Source: DATGMS01 sp035303945 (GTDB lineage Bacteria; Bacteroidota; Bacteroidia; Cytophagales; Cyclobacteriaceae). Taken from it: a stretch of 64,000 bases of DNA. The stretch's first letter is position 1. Every line of letters begins with the position of its first letter. This document shows, piece after piece, positions 1 to 6,687 of this stretch. Location of the stretch: NCBI GenBank assembly GCA_035303945.1, contig DATGQZ010000062.1:8848-72847 (forward strand), given 5' to 3'. The position numbers were made by a program, and so were the translations under genes. The notes beneath the pieces were generated by a model. That model saw only the letters and a list, made by a program, of their open reading frames with translations. It searched no databases and was not told the DNA's origin.

Positions 1-75
1 TGACTTGAAAGGCTGGAATTTTTATTTGACCTTTTATTGGACCTGTCTTCCTTTTATATAAAAACCTGGGTTGAT

Positions 76-109
76 TTTGATGTTCTCTTCAAAAATGTAT
101 GTATGTTTG
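76..109 (+). promoter_or_regulatory. Putative Bacteroidota-type promoter for the exbB operon
   Basis: A TTTG at 76-79 is followed after 22 bases by TATGTTTG at 102-109, which fits the TAnnTTTG -7 element of Bacteroidota primary sigma factors. The spacer is slightly longer than the usual 19-21. It would give a leader of about 140 bases before the exbB start at 254. The remainder of the first 253 bases is AT-rich and shows no gene. Confidence 0.35.
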
Positions 110-253
110 GGCGAAGCAGTAGCTTAAATTAAAATTTGAAAAATTAATCCAAGCGCTTGTTATTTGAATTGAAAAAATCATAACTTTAAAACTAATTCCT
201 AAATAAGAAACCGTTCAACCTTTATTAATTAAAAGTCTATTTAAATCTAAATT

Positions 254-1045
254 ATGAAAAAGTTAATCACTTTGTTCATGCTTGCGGGGATCCTATTGTC
301 ACCCGTTGTCACCCAAGCACAAGACACAACTGAAACCGAAGATGCTGCTGTAACTACAACAGCTCAGCCATCCAGCCCAACCATTGTGGATGATGTTGTT
401 GAAGAAGAGCAGAGCTTCCACCAAATCCTTAAAGAGAAATTTATCGAAGGTGGTGTGACCTTCATGACTCCTATTTTGATCTGTTTAATTTTGGGTTTGG
501 CAGTTGCTTTGGAAAGAATTATCACGCTAAACTTGTCATCAACCAACACCAAAAAGCTTTTGGCTAAAGTTGAAGATGCACTTGAAACAGGTGGCATTGA
601 AGCTGCAAAAGATGTAACTAAAAACACAAGAGGACCAGTTGCCTCTATCTTTACCCAAGGCTTGATGAGATATTCTGAAGGCATCGACATGGTAGAAAAG
701 TCTATTATCGCCTACGGTTCTGTAGAAATGGGTAGATTGGAAAAAGGTCTGATCTGGATTGCCTTGTTCATCGCTACTGCACCTATGTTAGGATTCTTGG
801 GTACAGTAATTGGTATGATCGAAGCATTCGATGCTATCGAAGCAGCTGGTGATATCTCTCCATCTCTTGTAGCGGGTGGTATTAAAGTGGCCTTGATTAC
901 TACAGTAGGTGGTTTGATCGTTGCGATCATCCTTCAAGTATTCTACAACTACATTGTAGCAAAAATTGACTCTCTTGCCAATAGCATGGAAGATGCTTCT
1001 ATCTCTTTGGTGGATTTATTGGTAAGACATAAATTAACACATTAA
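254..1045 (+). CDS. exbB: ExbB/TolQ/MotA-family proton channel protein
   Basis: Inner-membrane proton channel subunit that, with ExbD, uses the proton gradient to energise outer-membrane work through TonB-like proteins. The 263-aa protein begins with a cleavable-looking signal peptide (residues 1-23, ending VTQAQ). An acidic linker follows, then three membrane segments near residues 68-90, 163-185 and 205-235. The conserved GFLGTVIGMIEAF stretch in the second hydrophobic region is the family hallmark. An extra N-terminal signal peptide is common in Bacteroidota ExbB proteins. First gene of a four-gene operon with a small membrane protein and two ExbD proteins; no tonB gene follows. The family is clear; the partner system (TonB import, gliding or other) is not fixed by sequence. 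Confidence 0.9.
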   Translation: MKKLITLFMLAGILLSPVVTQAQDTTETEDAAVTTTAQPSSPTIVDDVVEEEQSFHQILKEKFIEGGVTFMTPILICLILGLAVALERIITLNLSSTNTKKLLAKVEDALETGGIEAAKDVTKNTRGPVASIFTQGLMRYSEGIDMVEKSIIAYGSVEMGRLEKGLIWIALFIATAPMLGFLGTVIGMIEAFDAIEAAGDISPSLVAGGIKVALITTVGGLIVAIILQVFYNYIVAKIDSLANSMEDASISLVDLLVRHKLTH

Positions 1046-1100
1046 TATTAGTTGTTGGATTTTTGTTCTTGACTAAAATTTCACACTAAAGAGAATTAAC

Positions 1101-1430
1101 ATGGATATATACGATATCGGATTATATATTGGTTACTTCTTGGTGGTAATTGGAGTAGTGGCAGGTGTGCTGTTGCCTCTAATTAACTCACTGGGTAACC
1201 CTAAAAGTTTGGTGAAAACCGGAGTGGCGGTTGTAGCATTGTTGGTTGTTTTTGGCATTGCTTGGTCAATGTCTGACAACGAAGTAACAGCAAGATTTGC
1301 AGCTGAGCCATTTAACTTAACTCCTGGTTCTTCACAGTTTGTAGGCGGGCTATTGATGTCAACATACTTCCTGTTCATAATAGCCTTTGTAAGTATATTT
1401 GTAAACGAACTTTCTAAAGCAATAAGATAA
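1101..1430 (+). CDS. Small three-helix membrane protein of the ExbBD operon
   Basis: A 109-aa protein with three hydrophobic segments (about residues 7-30, 38-57 and 80-103) and no recognised domain. It lies between exbB and the first exbD, and its TAA stop overlaps the next ATG by one base (TAATG at 1428-1432), so translation is very likely coupled. Similar small membrane proteins accompany exbB/exbD in other Bacteroidota, which suggests an accessory or assembly subunit of the channel. That role is inferred from position only. Function unknown. Confidence 0.8.
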   Translation: MDIYDIGLYIGYFLVVIGVVAGVLLPLINSLGNPKSLVKTGVAVVALLVVFGIAWSMSDNEVTARFAAEPFNLTPGSSQFVGGLLMSTYFLFIIAFVSIFVNELSKAIR

Positions 1431-2071
1431 TGGCGAGCAGAATGAAAAAGGAAGCACCGGAGATCCCTGCGGGATCAATGGCTGATATCGCATTCCTTCT
1501 ATTGATTTTCTTTCTGGTGACCACAACAATTGCTTCAGACAAAGGTATTTTGAACATTCTTCCTCCTAAGCAGGATCCCAACGTTCCGCCACCAGATATT
1601 CAGGTGAACGAGCGAAATATCTTCAACATCTTGGTCAACGCTAATGACCAACTATTGGTGGAGGGAGAGTTTAGGGATAATACCGAAGGCTTGACCGAGG
1701 ATGTTAAACGTTTTGTTCTCAATTTCGGTGCGCCTAATGAGCAGGCACAGGCGGTATATAACAGCCTGCCGCCATCATTGAAAGCACTGGCAGAACGAGA
1801 TCCAACATCTTCTGATCATCCATTGTCAGGCGGAGCGGTGGTTTCCATCAAGACCAACAGGGGTACAAGCTATGAAAGGTATCTTGAGGTATTTGACCTT
1901 GTAAAGAGAGCTTACTTTGAGATTTACGGCGAACGTGTTGGACTTAGCGCTGACGAATACCGTGCTTTATCCGCTGAAAATCCTGGAGAGGCTGAGTTGA
2001 TAGACCGAGGAAAAGCCGATATCCCAATGGCGATTTCCATTGCTGAACCTGATAAAATTGGAGCAGAATAA
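1430..2071 (+). CDS. exbD: ExbD/TolR-family biopolymer transport protein, long form
   Basis: A 213-aa ExbD-type protein: a short cytoplasmic tail, one membrane helix (about residues 17-36) containing the conserved Asp19 that carries protons in this family, then a large periplasmic domain. At 213 residues it is longer than classical ExbD (about 140). The extra length includes a segment around residues 95-140 (SLPPSLKALAERDP) that resembles nothing I know. Its ATG overlaps the preceding stop codon. The second, shorter ExbD begins three bases after this stop. The two may form heteromeric periplasmic dimers on ExbB, which is an inference from adjacency. Confidence 0.88.
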   Translation: MASRMKKEAPEIPAGSMADIAFLLLIFFLVTTTIASDKGILNILPPKQDPNVPPPDIQVNERNIFNILVNANDQLLVEGEFRDNTEGLTEDVKRFVLNFGAPNEQAQAVYNSLPPSLKALAERDPTSSDHPLSGGAVVSIKTNRGTSYERYLEVFDLVKRAYFEIYGERVGLSADEYRALSAENPGEAELIDRGKADIPMAISIAEPDKIGAE

Positions 2072-2074
2072 GTT

Positions 2075-2536
2075 ATGGCTAAATTTAAGAAAAAGAATAA
2101 GGCTTCTACGACTATATCCGTAGCGTCTTTACCAGATATCGTGTTTATGCTTCTTTTCTTCTTTATGGTGACTACCGTAATGAGGGAACAGGACATACTT
2201 GTGGAACAAAGACTTCCCCAGGCCACCCAGCTACAAAAATTGCAGAAAAAAAGCTTGATCTCGTTTTTGTATATTGGTGAACCCAAAAACAAAGGGCTCT
2301 ATGGTACGGAGCCACGGATTCAGGCAAATGATGCATTGATCAACCCCAGCGATATTGTGCAGTGGGTTAACCAAGAAAAGGATGCTTTGTCAGAAGCTGA
2401 AAGAGATATGATTACCATCTCCATGAAAGTGGATAGAGAAGTAAAAATGGGTCCTATCAGTGACGTTCAGTTTGAACTTCGCGAAGCTGATGCAAGAAGG
2501 GTGTTATACGCTTCGACTCAAAAACTTGATCAATGA
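2075..2536 (+). CDS. exbD: ExbD/TolR-family biopolymer transport protein, short form
   Basis: A 153-aa second ExbD homologue. The basic N-terminus (MAKFKKKNK) is followed by a membrane helix at about residues 18-38 with the conserved Asp21 in SLPDIVFMLLFFF, then a periplasmic domain ending with an alpha/beta segment. Starts three bases after the first exbD and is the last gene of the operon; a strong intrinsic terminator follows at 2553-2586. Paired ExbD proteins are common in Bacteroidota and probably assemble together on one ExbB pentamer. No TonB gene is linked. Confidence 0.88.
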   Translation: MAKFKKKNKASTTISVASLPDIVFMLLFFFMVTTVMREQDILVEQRLPQATQLQKLQKKSLISFLYIGEPKNKGLYGTEPRIQANDALINPSDIVQWVNQEKDALSEAERDMITISMKVDREVKMGPISDVQFELREADARRVLYASTQKLDQ

Positions 2537-2586
2537 GTTTAATAAACTCAACAAAAAAACCGTCTCATTAGGGACGGTTTTTTTGT
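2534..2586 (+). terminator. Intrinsic terminator of the exbB-exbD operon, with a second hairpin on the stop codon
   Basis: A-rich left arm plus ACCGTCTC (2559-2566), loop ATTA, GGGACGGT (2571-2578) and a T tract make a classic rho-independent terminator. Immediately before it, the TGA stop (2534-2536) is the start of a perfect 7-bp inverted repeat, TGAGTTT-AAT-AAACTCA (2534-2550). Confidence 0.9.
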
Positions 2587-2635
2587 TTATTGGTAATATT
2601 GAAACCTACGATCTACAGGTATTAATTGAATTGTG

Positions 2636-4144
2636 ATGATGCAAAAGATTATAGCTGGACATGAGGTTAAGTTGTTAGACCGCGCCTACATTAACCAAAC
2701 AGGTATTTCTTCTTTTGACCTGATGGAAAGGGCAGCCTCTGCCTTTTGTAGGTGGTATATCAGCCATTTTAATCAACAGGCTACCATTGGAATAATATGC
2801 GGGACAGGGAACAATGGAGGAGATGGATTGGCAATCTCCCGTTTGCTGTCTCAACAAGGATATCAGGTCAGCGTTTATTACATTGGCGATCTGGACAAAG
2901 CTTCGCCTGACTTTAGCCAAAACTTCAACTTATTACCGCAAGAAGTTGCCGTGACTTCTGTCGAGGTCTTAGTACAAGCTACTCTGCAGGTAAATGTAAT
3001 TGTTGATGCCGTCTTTGGGGTAGGTATCAATAGGCCTTTGGACACAACATATTTAGCGCTGATTCAAAAATTAAATACCTGCCATGCTATCAAAATTGCT
3101 GTAGACCTGCCCTCGGGTTTGCCGTCTGATTCCATGCTTCAAGGAGAGGCATTTATCGCCGATTATACTGTCAGCTTTCAGTTTCCAAAGTTGTCATTGC
3201 TACTACCTGAACATGCCCTTTATACGGGTGCGCTCGTTGTCTTGGATATAGGGATTCCTCCATCTTTCTTTGAAACTTATTCAAGCGCTCGTTATTTTGT
3301 TCAAAAGCAGGATATCCTTTCTAGACACAAAGTTTTTCATCGGTTTAGTCACAAGGGTAGCTTTGGCAAGGTATTGTTGGTAGGGGGTAGCTACGGGAAG
3401 ATTGGTTCCATTCGCCTATCCTCTCAAGCGGCATTGCGCACAGGGAGTGGATTAGTCTCCTGTTTTGTTCCCCAGTGTGGTGTAGACATCCTGCAGAGCT
3501 CCCTGCCCGAGGTAATGGTGGAGTCTTCTAACAATAAACATGTGTTGAGCAAGGAAGGCTTGCCTGAGCTCGAGAGGTTCGATGCAATAGGTGTAGGACC
3601 GGGCATGGGAACCAGCGCTGAGGCAAGAGATTGTTTGATCTATCTGTTAGAGAAGTTCGAGAAGCCGATGGTCTTGGACGCAGATGCGATTAATATTATT
3701 GCTGCCAATAGAGAGCTGCTGTCCCTGTTGAGAGCGGAAGTCATACTCACCCCACATTTAATAGAGTTTGAGCGCCTTGTCGGGAAATGCCGGGATCAGA
3801 TTGAGCGTATGGATAAAGCGTTAGCATTTTGTGAACAATACCCTTGTGTCTTGGTATTAAAAGGTGCCAATACCGTCATCACTACCCCAGACGGAGAGCA
3901 GTATTTCAATAGTTCTGGTACCCAATTTATGGCCACGGCAGGTGCGGGAGACGTGCTGACAGGTATGCTTTCTTCGTTCTTAGGACAAGGTTACCAGGTT
4001 GGCAATGCCGCTATCTGTGGGGTTTATCATCACGGCTTAGCGGGGGAATTGGCATCATCTGATAAAGGACGAGGCACCATCGCCACTGATATTGTTGAAA
4101 ATATCCCAGCAACTTATCAAGCTATTGCCGGTAAGGCCATTTAA
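2636..4144 (+). CDS. nnr: Bifunctional NAD(P)H-hydrate epimerase / ADP-dependent NAD(P)H-hydrate dehydratase
   Basis: Repairs NADHX and NADPHX, the hydrated damaged forms of the nicotinamide cofactors. The N-terminal half (about residues 1-215) is the epimerase, with the signature GTGNNGGDG near residue 55 and an Asp-rich VDAVFGVGI segment. The C-terminal half (about 230-502) is the ribokinase-fold dehydratase, with KVLLVGGSYGKIGS, LDADAI, ILTPHLIEFERLVG and the nucleotide/active-site motif TAGAGDVLTG. Of GTG 2633, ATG 2636 and ATG 2639, I chose the first ATG; 2639 is equally possible. Stands alone after the exbD terminator. Confidence 0.93.
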   Translation: MMQKIIAGHEVKLLDRAYINQTGISSFDLMERAASAFCRWYISHFNQQATIGIICGTGNNGGDGLAISRLLSQQGYQVSVYYIGDLDKASPDFSQNFNLLPQEVAVTSVEVLVQATLQVNVIVDAVFGVGINRPLDTTYLALIQKLNTCHAIKIAVDLPSGLPSDSMLQGEAFIADYTVSFQFPKLSLLLPEHALYTGALVVLDIGIPPSFFETYSSARYFVQKQDILSRHKVFHRFSHKGSFGKVLLVGGSYGKIGSIRLSSQAALRTGSGLVSCFVPQCGVDILQSSLPEVMVESSNNKHVLSKEGLPELERFDAIGVGPGMGTSAEARDCLIYLLEKFEKPMVLDADAINIIAANRELLSLLRAEVILTPHLIEFERLVGKCRDQIERMDKALAFCEQYPCVLVLKGANTVITTPDGEQYFNSSGTQFMATAGAGDVLTGMLSSFLGQGYQVGNAAICGVYHHGLAGELASSDKGRGTIATDIVENIPATYQAIAGKAI

Positions 4145-4178
4145 GGTGCTGGTGGCTTGTCGTTACGGAGGTATTGCA

Positions 4179-4868
4179 CTAATTTGCCAAAGACCAAGGA
4201 CGGCCTCTTATTTTTTCAACATAGATCATCATAATGACAAACAGCACCTCCGGAGCAAGTAGTAGTGTGAAAACCAACTTTAGTTCAAAATAAAATACGG
4301 CTCCGAAGTAGAGGGCTAAAACCAGACCTATGTAGAAGTAACCCCACCTTTTTGAGGAGGGTATCTGTTTGTAATCCTTTGCTGAAGGGCTATGAATTGG
4401 AGCAAAATGGCGCAGGTCTTTTTCAAAATTCCCCAGGGCTTTGTCGTCTTCTGCAGTAATCAATAATTTCTGATCTTTAGTGTTTAAGGTGATAACCCTT
4501 AACCCTCGAGATGAGAAAACATGGATATGATACCATTGAAGGTCATTCCAGACAACTGTTTTTTTGTCTTGAAGGTGTATCCCGTTTTCATCCAAGGTAA
4601 TAGACTTTTTCTTTCTGTACATGGCAAAATATACCATTACTACATTGATAAGGATTAGGTCTGCTATAATAACATGCTTTGCAACCTTGACAACAGCTGG
4701 AGGAAAAGGCTGATCCAAGAGCGGAGGGTCAAGAACAAAGGTACAAATGACCAATATTAGCAGTAGTAGAAGTAGGTATTTACCGGCCCTCCGATCCGGC
4801 ATCCACAATAAATGTTGCCGGGGTTGTTCTGCTAAACTTTGGATCTCTAAATTGTCCTTTTCGGCCAT
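4179..4868 (-). CDS. Conserved membrane protein, four helices around a PH-like domain
   Basis: A 229-aa protein of unknown function. Two hydrophobic helices (about residues 29-46 and 64-84) precede a beta-rich cytoplasmic segment (KKSITLDENGIHLQDKKTV, roughly 88-160) that looks like the bacterial PH-like modules of membrane proteins. Two more helices follow (about 173-215). It ends 35 bases from the convergent nnr gene; 41 bases separate it from the upstream lipoprotein gene on the same strand, so the two may be co-transcribed. No function assigned. Confidence 0.7.
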   Translation of the reverse strand: MAEKDNLEIQSLAEQPRQHLLWMPDRRAGKYLLLLLLILVICTFVLDPPLLDQPFPPAVVKVAKHVIIADLILINVVMVYFAMYRKKKSITLDENGIHLQDKKTVVWNDLQWYHIHVFSSRGLRVITLNTKDQKLLITAEDDKALGNFEKDLRHFAPIHSPSAKDYKQIPSSKRWGYFYIGLVLALYFGAVFYFELKLVFTLLLAPEVLFVIMMIYVEKIRGRPWSLAN

Positions 4869-4909
4869 CTACAAGATGTTAAAGTTGTTTCATGCTCCTA
4901 CAAGCTGTC

Positions 4910-5341
4910 TCACTTTGGAGTCGATACGCCGGCATAGGTCTGCCGGATGATCTTTCCGTCTCGGATGATAAATGTGTCTGTTGCGTACTCTAAGGTGAAA
5001 TTAGGCGTATCTGCTTCCCATAAAATGTAGCCAATGTCTTGAACCACCTTGCTTTGGGCAAGTGTGAGTGTACTGCTTTGGTAAGGAAATGAGTTGAAAG
5101 CATTAATGAAGTTCTGACGGATTTGTTCCAGACCTTTATAAGTGCCGTTAGGGGTGACTAATATTGATTCCTCTGTATAATCTTCCATTACTCCTTCCAG
5201 GTCGTTGGCAACAAAAGTCTGCCAATGATGGTCCAACACTTCTTGAGTAGTTGATTCGTCAATATCGCCGTTGCTGGTTGAGCTTTGGCAACCGCCGAGC
5301 GCTATCATGCATAGCATGAGGAGAGAATATAGGTTTTTCAT
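4910..5341 (-). CDS. NTF2/SnoaL-like (DUF4440-type) lipoprotein
   Basis: A 143-aa exported lipoprotein: the signal peptide ends in the lipobox LGGC with acylated Cys18, followed by a short Ser/Asp-rich linker and a cone-shaped NTF2-like fold (HHWQTFVANDLEGVMEDY, then the paired strands of FIIRDGKIIRQTYAG). Such domains bind small ligands or act as unspecific hydrolase scaffolds; no catalytic residues can be assigned here. Upstream 190 bases are shared with the divergent sigma factor gene at 5532. Confidence 0.75.
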   Translation of the reverse strand: MKNLYSLLMLCMIALGGCQSSTSNGDIDESTTQEVLDHHWQTFVANDLEGVMEDYTEESILVTPNGTYKGLEQIRQNFINAFNSFPYQSSTLTLAQSKVVQDIGYILWEADTPNFTLEYATDTFIIRDGKIIRQTYAGVSTPK

Positions 5342-5492
5342 ATTGTGAGGGCTTATTGTTTGTTCTATGAATATAGATTAAAACTAACGAAATTCCCTTT
5401 CTGATCAATATCTTTCTATTAAAAGGAGGTTCCTGCGGTGAAAATTTTGTCGAAGAATAAAGAAAAAGTTATACAATGTGTAGTGATTTGAG

Positions 5493-5509
5493 AATTAGTG
5501 ATACTAATT
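5493..5509. promoter_or_regulatory. Perfect inverted repeat upstream of the ECF sigma gene
   Basis: AATTAGT (5493-5499), spacer GAT, ACTAATT (5503-5509): a perfect 7-bp palindrome 22 bases before the sigma gene ATG. Position and symmetry fit a dimeric-repressor operator or a short leader hairpin. No regulator in the window can be tied to it, and AT-rich palindromes arise easily by chance. Confidence 0.35.
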
Positions 5510-5531
5510 AAATAGAAATAAAAAAAAGAAG

Positions 5532-6029
5532 ATGTCTGGATCTATCGATACGCAGTTTCTCAAGCTCATTAATGAAAACATGGGGATTGCTTATAAAGTG
5601 TGCCGGATCTACTTCAATGGGTCCGAGGACCAAGAGGATGTGTTGCAGGAAATGATGTATCAACTCTGGCGCTCCTTCGATAGATTCGACAGACGTTCCA
5701 AATTCTCTACTTGGATGTACAGTGTTTGTTTGAATACTGCACTTACCTATAAGCGGAAAACCAGAAACAATCCGGCTATTTCCATGGATACCGAACATGA
5801 GCAGATCGCTACACATTCGGAAAATGATAAAGAGGAAGCTATCGGAGAATTATATAAAGCCATCGATACACTTACTCCGGTCAATAAAGCAATTATGATG
5901 CTTTACCTCGAAGAGTTAAGTTATGAGGAGATCGCAGAGATTACGGGCCTAACCAAGTCGAATGTAAGCGTAAGGCTTGTTAGGGCGAAAAAAGAGCTAC
6001 AGCAGTTAATGAGAAATATAAATAATTGA
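5532..6029 (+). CDS. ECF-type RNA polymerase sigma-70 factor
   Basis: A 165-aa extracytoplasmic-function sigma factor. Region 2 covers roughly residues 10-75 (DQEDVLQEMMYQLWRSFDRF for core binding, then KFSTWMYSVCLNTALTYKRK for -10 recognition). Region 4 covers about 105-160, with the helix-turn-helix LSYEEIAEITGLTKSNVSVR. No C-terminal sensory extension. The next gene starts three bases after the stop and encodes a membrane protein, the usual arrangement for a sigma factor and its membrane-held regulator. Target genes unknown. Confidence 0.92.
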   Translation: MSGSIDTQFLKLINENMGIAYKVCRIYFNGSEDQEDVLQEMMYQLWRSFDRFDRRSKFSTWMYSVCLNTALTYKRKTRNNPAISMDTEHEQIATHSENDKEEAIGELYKAIDTLTPVNKAIMMLYLEELSYEEIAEITGLTKSNVSVRLVRAKKELQQLMRNINN

Positions 6030-6032
6030 GTT

Positions 6033-6653
6033 ATGTGTGATGAACTAAAAAATATCTGGAAAAGCCAAGTGGCTGGACAGGAGCAACATTATGATGCCCA
6101 TTCGTTCGAACAGTTGATGAAGTCTAGGGTCAAAAGGCAGACTGGCAAAGTCATGAAATATTTCTGGTCAGCCTTTGCATTGGAACTGGGAGTATTTGCG
6201 CTTTTAAGTCATGTAATGGTTAAGTATTGGAATGACTATCCGTTGTTTGCCGTGTGCGCCATAGGCGTAATGCTCCATATCCCTTTTTTATACATGTTGA
6301 TGAAGAAGTTTAAGGCCATGGCGGTGACCCGTCCCCTAGACTCATCCTCTTCCTCTCTCTACCAGTATATAAGAAGAAGACACGATCTGCTAAACGACTT
6401 CTATCAATTTAAAAGAAACTATGAGAGGTTTTTGATTCCGTTGAGCACAATCATCGGATGTTATGCGGTGTTCGAATTGTATATTCCGCTGGAGGGAGAC
6501 GGTTATTGGACCACTTATTGGGTTTTGGTGGTAATTACCATCGCCTCTTGTGCTGTCGCCTTGAGGAAGGAGAATAAAGAACGCTTTGAAGAGCCGCTTA
6601 GCCAGTTTCGTGTGCTGTTATCGGAATTTGAAGGCAGCAGCAGGGCGATCTAA
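6033..6653 (+). CDS. Membrane protein coupled to the ECF sigma factor (possible anti-sigma)
   Basis: A 206-aa protein with a soluble N-terminus of about 45 residues (CDELKNIWKSQ...), a hydrophobic pair near 45-62 and 72-90, a basic cytoplasmic loop containing RRRHDLLNDFYQFKRNYERF, and a second pair near 137-150 and 159-176. It contains no zinc-binding anti-sigma motif that I recognise. Spacing of three bases to the sigma gene suggests a single transcript and a role in holding the sigma factor at the membrane; this is inference. A terminator straddles its stop codon. Confidence 0.8.
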   Translation: MCDELKNIWKSQVAGQEQHYDAHSFEQLMKSRVKRQTGKVMKYFWSAFALELGVFALLSHVMVKYWNDYPLFAVCAIGVMLHIPFLYMLMKKFKAMAVTRPLDSSSSSLYQYIRRRHDLLNDFYQFKRNYERFLIPLSTIIGCYAVFELYIPLEGDGYWTTYWVLVVITIASCAVALRKENKERFEEPLSQFRVLLSEFEGSSRAI

Positions 6654-6668
6654 TCGCTCTGCTCTTTT
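6639..6668 (+). terminator. Terminator hairpin enclosing the stop codon
   Basis: AGCAGGGCGAT (6639-6649) pairs with ATCGCTCTGCT (6653-6663) with one G-T wobble and a three-base loop; CTTTT follows. The TAA stop (6651-6653) lies in the loop, so coding sequence forms half of the stem. It separates the sigma operon from the convergent lptD gene. Confidence 0.6.
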
Positions 6669-6687
6669 AAATGAGTTGAAGCAAGAG

